Shown here piece after piece: positions 8,752 through 17,167 of a DNA stretch of 33,620 nucleotides. Position numbers and translations under genes: made by a program. The notes beneath the pieces were generated by a model. The model was not told the DNA's origin and did no database searches. It worked only from the letters and a program-made list of their open reading frames with translations. Origin of the DNA: an uncultured Planctomycetaceae bacterium (GTDB lineage: Bacteria; Planctomycetota; Planctomycetia; Planctomycetales; Planctomycetaceae). The number at the start of each line of letters is the position of its first letter. Positions within the stretch are counted from its first letter, which is position 1. The stretch covers positions 1-33,620 of the forward strand of contig CAIYBH010000008.1 in assembly GCA_903924405.1 (NCBI GenBank), given 5' to 3'.

Positions 8752-9361
8752 GTGTGCCGGGATGCCAATCCTACCGGAAAGACCATCGTGCTATGCCCCC
8801 GGGACACTTAAAAGGGGCTCAACGGTGCCATGCAACAGCACGTCCACTAGCACGCATGCAGAACGGGGGGAGCATCCCCCTTCCGGGCCAGCGGTGCATG
8901 GTACCCGGAGCGATTTGGTCCTTGGCGCGACGTCGCGACTTTTTTCAGGTGCCTCGTTTTCAGGTGCCGTTTTCAGGTGCCAGGCACCTTTGGGTGGGGG
9001 GCGGAACTGGAGGGCACTGTGGGGTATCGCGGAATGCATATCCGGGGAGTTGGCGAGGGTCGGGCAGGCTGATGCGGGAAAACCCTGTGTTGAGTGTGAG
9101 TGAAATCACGAAATCCGGGTCGTAAACCCCGTGATTTCTCGCTGTTGCGTTGATATTCCTGTGTCTCTCGCGTTCAATACCACTGGCGGGGGATTCCTTT
9201 AGCCTCATGATCTGGTCTCGGAAGGCTGAGACTGCTCAGATTGGGCGGTTCATTATTTCGGGTGTCTTGTTTTGTGGCGTGGCTGACTGGTGATCACAGG
9301 TTCGATAAATTCCTTTTTCAGCTGCTTCGCGTCAATTTTCTGCGTCTGGTAGTGTGCAGGC
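8752..9361. other. Intergenic region with degenerate REP-like sequence
   Basis: About 610 bases between the fae terminator and the next gene hold no believable coding frame. AAAAGGGGCTCAACGGTGCC at about 8812-8831 and the GGTGCC repeats at 8942-8988 look like decayed copies of the AAAAGGGGTCAGG(A/C)ACC-type repeat seen at the right edge of the window. The last 350 bases before 9362 show nothing recognisable. Confidence 0.5.
8942..8988. repeat. Three direct copies of TTTTCAGGTGCC ending in a palindrome
   Basis: The 12-base unit TTTTCAGGTGCC occurs at 8942-8953, 8957-8968 and 8970-8981. The last copy continues into AGGCACC, making the palindrome GGTGCC-A-GGCACC (8976-8988). The arrangement resembles REP-like intergenic elements; mobility or function is not shown. 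Confidence 0.75.
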
Positions 9362-10870
9362 ATGCAGGATCGTCCGTTTCTTTCGATGGACATTTCCAAT
9401 CCAACGTGGTGGGCCTACGTTGCGTTGCTGATCGTTGCTGTCTACTTTCGATTTTCACGGGTCTTCAGTGTTCGGAATTTTGACCTGATCCTGTTGATTC
9501 TGTTGTCGACGTCGTTGACTGCGACGGTGTCCTGGAAAGACCGCAGCTGGCCTCGGCAGGTCTCCGCGAATCCTCTGCAGACCCGTTTACCGGCGGACCG
9601 TGCCCTCGGGACTCGGACAATACCGGTTTCGCTTTCTACGCGGCAATTGGGTGCGGTGGCGTCATCCAACGAAGAAGCTATCGGTGGCGTGGAGCCTGCC
9701 AACGTTTTGCCGGTCGACGAGAAGAACTCGCGTGAGCCGGGCTCCGGAGGTCTATCGGCGTTGCAGCATCCTGTATCGCGTTGGGGATCGCTTGGCCTGC
9801 TTGTGGTCACGGCGGTGCTGTTGATGCGTTTGATCATGGATGAAAATCTGTCCCGTCGTCCTCGGCTGGATCAGAACCTGAATTTTGCCGGCTTGACGTT
9901 TTTATGTATCCCAGCGTTCGGCATTCTGATGGCCCATGTGGCCTTATTGTCCCCGCATCTGAATACGCAGAAAGCGATGCTGTACGGGAAGGCGTTGCTG
10001 GAGCGTCAGGACGTGCGTGTGGATCCGGATGCTGACAGCACGGAGCATCCGGCTCCCACGGAGACGCTGGTGGCGGCGGGTGGAAGTATCGTGGGAGAAC
10101 TCGCGGATAAAGAGCCGGACTGGATTGCTCGTGGTTTGGTGATCAGTGCGCACACGCTGGTGGTGCTGGGATTGATGGCGATCGGTAGGTGGCATTTTGC
10201 CAGTGTGCAGCTGGGCGTCGCGATGATTTGTCTGTACTTGCTGTTGCCGTGTACCGGGGTCTACGTCCATCGACTGAGCCATGTGCTGCCAGCGGCCTGT
10301 TTGATCTGGGCCTTTGCCAGTTATCGCAAACCGGTGGTTGCGGGAGTGTTGCTGGGGTTGGCCAGTGGAACGCTGTTTTTTGCTGTGTTTTTGCTGCCGC
10401 TGTGGACGGTCTTCTATGGAAGGCGTGGTGGCCTGCGTTTTCTGATTTCCGTGATGGCCGTGGCGGCGATTCTGATCACGTCACTGATGTTCATTTCCCG
10501 GGACGCCAGTTCGTTTACCAGCAAGCTGATCACGACAGCCAACTGGACGGTGTATCGATTGCTTCAGGACCCGGTGGTGACCGGTGATGCGAATGTCAGC
10601 CATCTGACGATTCGGATCATCATGGCCGCCTTGTTTTTTGTGATGTTGACGGCGATGACCGTGTTGCCGCGTCCAAGGAATCTTGAGAACCTGCTTGCCA
10701 ATTCGACCTGTCTGATTGTTGCGGCTCAGATGTGGTACCCGGACGACATTTGTCATTATGTCATCTGGTATTTGCCGCTCCTGTTATTAATCATCTTTCG
10801 ACCGCGTCTGGACCACCTCATTCCGCCGCAGGCCGAAGAGTCCGTGGCGCCCGCTGTGTCTGTTGCCTGA
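9362..10870 (+). CDS. Polytopic membrane protein of unknown function
   Basis: A 502-residue protein I do not recognise. An N-terminal helix (about residues 16-30) and a second (about 39-55) precede a long hydrophilic segment of about 90 residues. Further helices lie near 145-160, 178-200, 258-275, 283-300 and on to a final one near 463-480. A late motif, MWYPDDICHYVIWYLPLLLL, sits in or beside the membrane. The pattern is loosely like GT-C/DUF2029-type glycosyltransferases, but no catalytic acid loop is evident, so I do not assign that function. The ATG at 9362 has only a weak purine stretch upstream; ATG at 9386 is an alternative eight codons later. It stands alone between two intergenic gaps. 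Confidence 0.75.
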   Translation: MQDRPFLSMDISNPTWWAYVALLIVAVYFRFSRVFSVRNFDLILLILLSTSLTATVSWKDRSWPRQVSANPLQTRLPADRALGTRTIPVSLSTRQLGAVASSNEEAIGGVEPANVLPVDEKNSREPGSGGLSALQHPVSRWGSLGLLVVTAVLLMRLIMDENLSRRPRLDQNLNFAGLTFLCIPAFGILMAHVALLSPHLNTQKAMLYGKALLERQDVRVDPDADSTEHPAPTETLVAAGGSIVGELADKEPDWIARGLVISAHTLVVLGLMAIGRWHFASVQLGVAMICLYLLLPCTGVYVHRLSHVLPAACLIWAFASYRKPVVAGVLLGLASGTLFFAVFLLPLWTVFYGRRGGLRFLISVMAVAAILITSLMFISRDASSFTSKLITTANWTVYRLLQDPVVTGDANVSHLTIRIIMAALFFVMLTAMTVLPRPRNLENLLANSTCLIVAAQMWYPDDICHYVIWYLPLLLLIIFRPRLDHLIPPQAEESVAPAVSVA

Positions 10871-11210
10871 GTACGAGGGCATATCAGACGACACCTGGGT
10901 CGGGAGGGTGCAAAGTTCGGGAACACGTGGTTTCCTCAGCCCCCTTACTTCTGCCGATTTTTTCGTGAAATGTACCCCGCAGAACTCTGGTGTCCTGATC
11001 TTCCGCTGTGTTGTGGAAACTGACGCAGGTTCGCCTTCCCAATCTCATCGGAGCGGACCAGAATACGCTGGGTGGTTATGCGGCGAGCACGGGCGATTTC
11101 CCGGGATTTTGCCCCAGGAGGTCTGTTCTGCACCGGAATTGACCTGGGGAGCTCAGGCTGTGTTCGGCGTGCTTCCCGGAATCTGACGACGGCAATCAAG
11201 GAAATGACTC
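10871..11210. other. Intergenic region, nothing recognised
   Basis: The 340 bases between the membrane protein gene and the HEAT/TPR gene hold no supported gene, hairpin terminator or repeat. AAGGA at 11198-11202, eight bases before the next ATG, is the ribosome site of the following gene. Confidence 0.5.
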
Positions 11211-13880
11211 ATGCAGATGTCCCTTGTGGCTTTTGCCTTCCTGATGAATTCGGTGTGGCTGTCGCCTCAACCACCGGAAGAGTCTGGTTTGGGCACATAC
11301 CGGATTCAGCAGGTGCGAGTCGAAGTGGTTTCCGGTGAGTCGCGTGAACAGCCCGGATTGGAAATCGCCGTGCAGGTTGTTCTGCAAGGCGGCCAGTTGG
11401 TGCCCCGAAGGGCTCGCAGGTTTCCTGTGCTGCTGATCAATGATCAGGGGCTGGAGATGGGTGGAGCGGGGACGATTGTCTCCGAACTGGTGAAGCCGGG
11501 ACAAAGTCGTACGGTGGAACTGACTGCGCGGATCCCTGCCCTTCCGAAGGACGAGCCTCGACTTCAATTATGGCTGCCGGGGATGGTCCCGGATCATTTT
11601 GCTGATCGGCTTGTGCAGAAAGATGTGGAGAACGCTGCACCACCTGAAGAAGGCGTGGAAGATTTCGTTCTGAACCTGAATCAGTATTTTCGTGAAGATA
11701 ACCCACTGAAAAGCAATCGCTGCGGACCGGATGGCGTTCTGGAAGTCATTGCGGTGAGCCGCAATCTGGACATGGCCGCTGCGTGGGTTCTGTTTGAGTT
11801 TCTGAAGAAACGCGGTGGCGATAGTGCGGAGCGTCTGGTGATTGTCCCGCTGGAGGGCAGAACCATCGAGGCCAGTGAAGAAATCGTCAGCTGGATCGCC
11901 GCTCTTGCTCGTGAAGATGCTGCCAATGCCCCGGCGGCGATTCTGCCCACACTGGGAAAGCCTCTGCGTTTTTCGGCCACCGGCGGGATGCTGAAACCTC
12001 AGGCTCAGCGTTTTTCCGGGAACACAGGAACGCGTGGTTTGGCTTCTGGCAGCTATGCAACGGCAGACGAGGCTATTCGTCACGCGCTGACACCGGTTTA
12101 CCGTTTTGCCTCAGTGGAACGTGCGATTGCCGATTTGCGGAGTGATGTGGCGGGAATTCGTCGTGCGGCGCTGGCGGGATCTGTGGACCGGTTGACGGAA
12201 CAGCAGGCCAGGGTGCTGATCGAGTTTGCGCACTCGGGGTCGGTGGAGCGGCAGTTGGAAGTCGCCGCCTATCTGAATCAGATTCCCGGTCCTGAGGCAA
12301 TCGTGGCGCTCAGAGAGCTCAGTCTGGGCGAGGACCAGCGGGTTGCTGCGACGGCATTGGCTGGGTTGGCGAACAGTCTGGATGTTCAGGCGGTGGCAGC
12401 AATGTCAGAAATCTGGGAGGCGGGGCAGCAGCGTCCCGTCTTGCGCAGCCTTGCAGCAACGGAGATGGCCGCGTCGCTGAATGATCGCTGGATCCCGTTG
12501 CTGACGTCCTATGTGGACGAATTTCTGGAGTTGGCTGTTCAGGGGCACATTGCAGGGCACACGCCGGATCAACTGCGGAGGGTTCTGCTGTATCTGTCCG
12601 ATCGGAGCTCAAGGGAAGTCGATCAGCAAATTCGAAATCGGATCGAAGCCATCGCACTGACCCCGTTTCAGGATGTTCTGATCTGGTACCTGCGGCGGCA
12701 ACAGGATCCCGAATCGATCGAGGTGATTCGACGCGTCGTGACGTCACGTCTGCAGGCAGGACTGGTCAGTGATAACGTGGAAGGGGCGGCTACGGATTTG
12801 CGGGATCCCGCGTGGACCGAGTTATTTCTGGCGGATTACTATCGAAAGCGAGTTGCGGGAACCAGTCAGAATACGCTGCGGTGTGTGCTTGCCTGTGCAA
12901 CTCCGGAGCAAATCACTGAAATCGCTCAGCAAACCGCAGAGCTGGACGATGCCGCGATCGAGGAGTTGTTGCGTTACATGGCGGCCACGGGTCATCCGGC
13001 ATTCCGGACGCTGGCTATGCAGCAACTGCAGAGACGGGGCAATACGTCCATCAATGCGATTCAGGTCCTTGGAGCGGATGCTTCTGAAGATTCCCTGAAG
13101 CTATTGATTGACACCGCTCGGCGGCATGTTGCAGAGCTGGAGGGAACTCGTGACGCATCGGTGGAAGGACAGCAGTTCCTGCAGATACTCCTCGATTATC
13201 TGGCCACGTTCGCCCATCCGGAGTGTCGTCGCCTGATCAATCAACTTTGTCGCGATCGCAACGTGTGGGTGCGTGAACTGGCTCAGGAACGGTATCGCAA
13301 CGCGATCAGTCGTTCTCCCGCCATGCGTTTCCTGTTTGAGGAGAATCAGTCGCGCGAAGCCGGGGATCTGAAAGCCGCTTCTGAGGCGCTGGAGTCGGCA
13401 CTGAAACAGGACCCATTTCTTGCCGAGGCCTGGTTGCGTCGAAGTTCTGAACGGATGCATGCCGGGGAATTTGAGGCCGCTCTGGCGGATCTGCAGCGTG
13501 CTGGAGAACTGTCACCGGAGAGTACTGAGGTGACCAGTATGATCGCACTGGTGATGATTCGTGTGGGACGGGTCGATGAAGGTTTGAAGACCACCGAAGA
13601 GCTGGTCCGGCAGGCACCGGAGGATGATTTTGCGCTGTACAACGGAGCCTGTGCCTACGCGCGTGCTGCGGAACGACCAGACGTGGCCTCTGAAAAACAG
13701 CAGCAGTATGTGACTCGAGCGATTGAGCTGCTGAAGAAAACAAACGAAACCGGGTTTACGGATTTCGAGCATCTGGCGGCAGACGTTGATCTCAACGTTC
13801 TGCATCAGCATCCGGAATGGAACGCCTTGCTGGAAGGCGCACGGGCTAACGCAGCAAAAAACGCAGTTCCGCAGGAATAG
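11211..13880 (+). CDS. Large secreted HEAT-repeat and TPR protein
   Basis: An 889-residue protein starting at an ATG with AAGGA eight bases upstream. The first ~18 residues are hydrophobic (SLVAFAFLMNSVWL), consistent with a signal peptide, though no clear n-region charge is present. Residues ~25-120 look beta-rich (REQPGLEIAVQVVLQGG onward). The segment ~155-260 is unassigned. From about 295 to 690 there are alpha-helical pairs of HEAT type (for example SVERQLEVAAYLNQIPGPEAI, and HPAFRTLAMQQLQRRG). Residues ~705-843 hold three or four tetratricopeptide repeats (AASEALESALKQDPFLAEAW, then EAALADLQRAGELSP). The end, FTDFEHLAADVDLNVLHQHPEWNALL, matches a tail often found after TPRs in planctomycete proteins. 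Role inferred: a protein-binding scaffold in the periplasm or cell envelope. No catalytic site is visible. Confidence 0.8.
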   Translation: MQMSLVAFAFLMNSVWLSPQPPEESGLGTYRIQQVRVEVVSGESREQPGLEIAVQVVLQGGQLVPRRARRFPVLLINDQGLEMGGAGTIVSELVKPGQSRTVELTARIPALPKDEPRLQLWLPGMVPDHFADRLVQKDVENAAPPEEGVEDFVLNLNQYFREDNPLKSNRCGPDGVLEVIAVSRNLDMAAAWVLFEFLKKRGGDSAERLVIVPLEGRTIEASEEIVSWIAALAREDAANAPAAILPTLGKPLRFSATGGMLKPQAQRFSGNTGTRGLASGSYATADEAIRHALTPVYRFASVERAIADLRSDVAGIRRAALAGSVDRLTEQQARVLIEFAHSGSVERQLEVAAYLNQIPGPEAIVALRELSLGEDQRVAATALAGLANSLDVQAVAAMSEIWEAGQQRPVLRSLAATEMAASLNDRWIPLLTSYVDEFLELAVQGHIAGHTPDQLRRVLLYLSDRSSREVDQQIRNRIEAIALTPFQDVLIWYLRRQQDPESIEVIRRVVTSRLQAGLVSDNVEGAATDLRDPAWTELFLADYYRKRVAGTSQNTLRCVLACATPEQITEIAQQTAELDDAAIEELLRYMAATGHPAFRTLAMQQLQRRGNTSINAIQVLGADASEDSLKLLIDTARRHVAELEGTRDASVEGQQFLQILLDYLATFAHPECRRLINQLCRDRNVWVRELAQERYRNAISRSPAMRFLFEENQSREAGDLKAASEALESALKQDPFLAEAWLRRSSERMHAGEFEAALADLQRAGELSPESTEVTSMIALVMIRVGRVDEGLKTTEELVRQAPEDDFALYNGACAYARAAERPDVASEKQQQYVTRAIELLKKTNETGFTDFEHLAADVDLNVLHQHPEWNALLEGARANAAKNAVPQE

Positions 13881-13905
13881 GTGGCGTAGGCGTCAGGTCG
13901 AAAAC

Positions 13906-14610
13906 TCATAACGTTTTGCCGTTACGGGGCACTTCTGACAAACGGCCGTCCTGCATCGTCAGCACCCGATCCGCAACGTCCAGGATTCGCGGGTCGTGGG
14001 TGACCATCAGAATGGGTCTGCCTCGCTCACGTGCCAGTGCCTGCAATTGATTCACGACTTCCCGCCCCGTAGTTCCGTCCAGCGCCGATGTGGGCTCATC
14101 GGCCAGAACCAGCAGAGGATCACCAACGAGGGCCCGGGCGACGGCGACACGCTGTCTCTGTCCACCTGACAGTCGCGATACCGGATACGTCAGTCGGTCC
14201 TGCAGACCGACCTGACACAGGATCTGCTTTGAGCGGTCCTGGGCTTCGCGTTTGGAGATTTCAGGCTGCAGGTCAAACATCACCTGCACATTCTGTATGG
14301 CGGTGAGAAACGGCAGCAGGTTATGGGCCTGAAAGATAAAGCCAATTCGTCGACGCAACGCCAGCAGATCGGCAGGTGTGGCGTGGTGCAGGTGGTGACC
14401 GAGGACTGTCAATTCTCCTTCCTGCATTTTGCGCAATCCGGCAATGAGGGTCAGAAGTGTCGTCTTACCGGATCCGGAGGGGCCCGTCAGCAGGACAATT
14501 TCGCCGGGATTGATCTGCAGGCTGACCTCAAACAGGATTTGCTTGCGCAGGTCATCTTCACCAAACCAGAAGTTGATGCCGGCACCGGAGATCACTGCGT
14601 TGGTGGTCAT
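13906..14610 (-). CDS. ABC transporter ATP-binding protein (LolD/MacB/DevA type)
   Basis: A 234-residue nucleotide-binding domain with every motif intact: Walker A GPSGSGKT (43-50), Q-loop FQ (93-94), signature LSGGQRQRVAVARA (147-160), Walker B LLVLADE (166-172) and switch His205 (VTHDPR). Length and the ALRRRIGFIFQAHNLLPFLTAIQNV stretch are typical of the LolD/MacB/DevA class, which powers lipoprotein, peptide or glycolipid export from the inner membrane. The ATG at 14610 begins sequence that aligns with the family; an in-frame start at 14688 would add 26 residues unlike it. No permease or membrane-fusion gene is adjacent: the downstream neighbour is convergent (25-base gap) and the upstream neighbour is metF, 349 bases away. 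Its partners must be encoded elsewhere, so the substrate is unknown. Confidence 0.93.
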   Translation of the reverse strand: MTTNAVISGAGINFWFGEDDLRKQILFEVSLQINPGEIVLLTGPSGSGKTTLLTLIAGLRKMQEGELTVLGHHLHHATPADLLALRRRIGFIFQAHNLLPFLTAIQNVQVMFDLQPEISKREAQDRSKQILCQVGLQDRLTYPVSRLSGGQRQRVAVARALVGDPLLVLADEPTSALDGTTGREVVNQLQALARERGRPILMVTHDPRILDVADRVLTMQDGRLSEVPRNGKTL

Positions 14611-14959
14611 AGGATATGCACTCAGCTTCTGCGGGACTTGAACGGCAGCGAACCCGTGTGAACCGTTTCGCGTTGTCGTCCACACCAACCTGTCGGAAAG
14701 ACGCCTGAGACCGTTGCCCCACGACCTTATTGTCCGTCCGGAGTTTTTTGATCATCGCGTCAATGAAGCGTCATCTGTCCATGGGACACCACCACCGGTG
14801 CGGCAGCTGGTCCAGCAAGTGCTCAGCAGAGTTCACTGGTACCTCCAGCTCTGTGTGCAGTTCTGCTCCGTCGGTCAAAACTCTCTGAGTGCGTTCGTGT
14901 GGCATTCCTGATAAACGCACCAGTCCGCCACATGAATCCATCGCGTTCAGTGACGACCA
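14611..14959. other. Spacer between metF and the ABC ATPase gene, nothing recognised
   Basis: These 349 bases lie between two minus-strand genes. No intrinsic terminator after metF, promoter with both boxes, or small gene can be supported. The distance suggests the ABC gene has its own promoter. Confidence 0.45.
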
Positions 14960-15835
14960 TCAGCCATTCATACCGACCAGATGCTGCAGGATTCGATCAC
15001 AGGCTTCGGACTTATTCAGTGCGTAGAAGTGAATCCCGGGGACGCCTTCGCGTTGCAGTTCTTCGCATTGACGAATCGCATGGTCAACCCCGATGTCAAA
15101 CTGGGCTTTCGCATCGTCTTTGACGGCTTCGAGGCGGGTGGCAAGTTCTGTGGGGAAAACGGTGCCGCACATGGATGTGATGCGCTGGATTCTGGAAAAA
15201 TCCGTAACTGGCATAATGCCGGGGACGATGGGGATACGAACGCCCATCTGTTCACAGCGCTCGCGAAACGCAAAGAAGTTCTGGTTGACGAAAAACAATT
15301 GTGTGAAGATGGCGTCAGCCCCAGCATCCACTTTTCGTTTGAGGTTGATCAGGTCCACGTCCATCGAGGGAGCCTCGATGTGTTTCTCAGGATAGCCGGC
15401 AACACCGATGCCCATGTCCGGATGCAGCCGGCGGATCAGTTCGACCAGTTCGTTGGCGTTCTTCAGGCCGCCCTCAACCGCGCGGAAGGAATCCTGGCCG
15501 GCTGGCGGATCACCGCGCAGGGCCATGATGTTTCGAACGCCCGCGTTCCAGGCTGTTTCGAGCCATGTGGACAACTCAGCGACCGTGGAACCGACGCAGG
15601 TGAAGTGAGACATCGCCGGTCGGCCGAGATGCTGCTGAATTTCGCGGCACCAGGTTAACGTGCGTTCCTGCGTGGATCCTCCTGCACCATAGGTGCACGA
15701 GATAAAGGCCGGATTATACCGAACAAGTGTCTCGAGGCTGCGTTTTAACGCCTGGTCGCCATCCGCCGTTTTGGGCGGGAAAATCTCAATTGAAAGCACC
15801 GATTTCTGACTGGAAAACAGTTCCGACAAACGCAT
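14960..15835 (-). CDS. metF: 5,10-methylenetetrahydrofolate reductase
   Basis: A 291-residue protein, the length of bacterial MetF (about 296). It reduces methylene-THF to methyl-THF with NAD(P)H and FAD in the cytoplasm, supplying the methyl group for methionine synthesis. Hallmarks: SIEIFPPKT with Glu17 (the catalytic glutamate), [12 protein letters not shown] (48-59), [10 protein letters not shown] with Asp109 (flavin-contacting), [37 protein letters not shown], and the closing [12 protein letters not shown]. The ATG at 15835 fits the family N-terminus; the ribosome site is weak. It follows purU on the same strand after 209 bases, so co-transcription is possible but not shown. The Fae/H4MPT and THF C1 branches thus lie close together here. 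Confidence 0.96.
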   Translation of the reverse strand: MRLSELFSSQKSVLSIEIFPPKTADGDQALKRSLETLVRYNPAFISCTYGAGGSTQERTLTWCREIQQHLGRPAMSHFTCVGSTVAELSTWLETAWNAGVRNIMALRGDPPAGQDSFRAVEGGLKNANELVELIRRLHPDMGIGVAGYPEKHIEAPSMDVDLINLKRKVDAGADAIFTQLFFVNQNFFAFRERCEQMGVRIPIVPGIMPVTDFSRIQRITSMCGTVFPTELATRLEAVKDDAKAQFDIGVDHAIRQCEELQREGVPGIHFYALNKSEACDRILQHLVGMNG

Positions 15836-16044
15836 TGCAGATCACTCACATCGAAAACCATCAGGGACGCGGACAACCGGCAGTTGCTGTCGGCACCACA
15901 TGGCATCTGCCTGCCATCATGGTTCAACAGGAAAAACAGCCGCAAAAATACCCAATGCCGCTGTGTCAACCCGCCCGGAAGTGGGAAGAATAACGAATGG
16001 ATGGAGCATTCTGGCAGGCAATCGCGGGATTCCCTGGTTCAGAA

Positions 16045-16902
16045 TCAGGAATTTCGGCGAACGACACGGTGAAAATGCAGCTCCACCTCCCGATCGATCA
16101 CTCGACGCGCCCCCTCCACAAGGCAATTGGCCTCATGGTCCGTCTCTCCAAGGCGTTTGACTTCCTCAAGTGATGTTCCCGGCGGAACACTGAACGCCGC
16201 CTGGTAAACGATCTGATTTCCCGCATCAAGTTCGGGCACGATGAAGTGCACGGTGGCCCCGAAGCACAGCATGTGATGTTGCCATGCATCCTCGTACGGG
16301 CGGAATCCGGGAAACGATGGCAGTAACCCGTGATGCAGATTGATGATACGTCCACCGGCGAACTTCCAGCACAATTCCGCTGGCAGCACACGCATGTAGC
16401 GTGCCAGAAGCACATAATCGATCTGCATTTCGTCGATGGCTGCTTCCAGTTTTGAGTACTCCGGGTTACCGCGGTCGTCGCCAATCGATAGCCACGGGAC
16501 ATCAAACTGCTCCGCCAAACTGCGACAAGCTGTCCGATTACCTGCCATCAGGGCGACTTCCGCCTTCAGCCGGCGGTCTCTGACGGCCCGCAGGACGGCT
16601 AGCGCAGGCTCCGTACGATAGGTCGTGCAGATGGCCAGTCTCGGTGGCCGAACATGTTCATCGCGGCTCCAGACTCGCACCTGCAGGCCCCGCTCATGGC
16701 CGATCGCCGTCAATTCCTTGCGCAGATCCGCAATCGCGCCGCCTGTCCACTCAATCCGCATCAACATCGCGAACAGACGCTCAGAATCGCGATCGTACAT
16801 CTGGATTTCGTGAATATTGGCTCCTGCCCCCGTCACACAATGGACAATGGGATCGGCAAGGCCCTTGTGATCCGGCCCAACAGCTGTGATGGTCACCTGC
16901 AT
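16045..16902 (-). CDS. purU: Formyltetrahydrofolate deformylase
   Basis: A 285-residue protein with an N-terminal ACT regulatory domain (residues ~3-80: TITAVGPDHKGLADPIVHCV) and a C-terminal formyl-transferase-fold catalytic domain (~87-280). PurU hydrolyses 10-formyl-THF to formate and THF, balancing one-carbon pools and giving formate to PurT. The catalytic triad of this fold is present: Asn188 and His190 in INLHHGLLPSFPG, and Asp226 in PELDAG. AEVALMAGNR and YVLLARYMRVLP are further family motifs. The ATG at 16902 starts directly at the ACT domain; a TTG ten codons upstream is less likely. Residue pattern and length (family about 280-290) distinguish it from GART, which lacks the ACT domain, and from methionyl-tRNA formyltransferase. 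Confidence 0.93.
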   Translation of the reverse strand: MQVTITAVGPDHKGLADPIVHCVTGAGANIHEIQMYDRDSERLFAMLMRIEWTGGAIADLRKELTAIGHERGLQVRVWSRDEHVRPPRLAICTTYRTEPALAVLRAVRDRRLKAEVALMAGNRTACRSLAEQFDVPWLSIGDDRGNPEYSKLEAAIDEMQIDYVLLARYMRVLPAELCWKFAGGRIINLHHGLLPSFPGFRPYEDAWQHHMLCFGATVHFIVPELDAGNQIVYQAAFSVPPGTSLEEVKRLGETDHEANCLVEGARRVIDREVELHFHRVVRRNS

Positions 16903-16973
16903 AACAGATTCTGATTCTTTGATAGTTCCCAAAAACTCGAGGCCACGATCACGAATGTCGTGCCAAACGCTCT

Positions 16974-16996
16974 AACCGCAGGACTCTGCGGTTTTT
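16974..16996 (+). terminator. Hairpin with T-run on the strand opposite to purU
   Basis: AACCGCAG (16974-16981) pairs perfectly with CTGCGGTT (16986-16993) around a GACT loop and is followed by further T residues on the plus strand. It has the shape of a plus-strand intrinsic terminator, but no plus-strand gene lies upstream of it. On the minus strand it sits 72 bases before the purU start, where it would be a leader hairpin. Its direction of action is uncertain. Confidence 0.4.
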
Positions 16997-17034
16997 CCCC
17001 GCCGGTTCATCAAATTCTCAAACCTGCGTCCGAC

Positions 17035-17064
17035 AAATAAAAGCGGGGCTCGTTTGAGCCCCGC
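17035..17064 (-). terminator. Rho-independent terminator of the giant gene
   Basis: GCGGGGCTC (17043-17051) pairs with GAGCCCCGC (17056-17064) across a four-base loop: a nine-pair GC-rich stem. Read on the minus strand it is followed by TTTTATTT. It lies about 100 bases beyond the stop codon of the 5354-codon gene and isolates it from purU. Confidence 0.9.
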
Positions 17065-17095
17065 CTGATTGCAGTGATGCTGACTGGTTAAGTCG

Positions 17096-17136
17096 AGGAC
17101 GCTGACGGAATTTTCGCGGAATTCCTGCAGCGTCCT
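17096..17136 (-). other. Nested inverted repeat in the 3' untranslated region of the giant gene
   Basis: An outer stem AGGACGCTG (17096-17104) / CAGCGTCCT (17128-17136) encloses an inner stem GGAATT (17107-17112) / AATTCC (17120-17125). It stands between the stop codon at 17168 and the terminator. It may stabilise the 3' end of a very long mRNA; this is inferred from position only. Confidence 0.6.
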
Positions 17137-17167
17137 GATTCCTCAGTCCCCCGGAGGCAGACGGCTG

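Noticed and set aside
15964..15969. TTGACA (minus strand) as a -35 box for metF
   Set aside because: The best -10-like hexamer (TATTTT) is only 13 bases away and nothing suitable lies at 16-18 bases.
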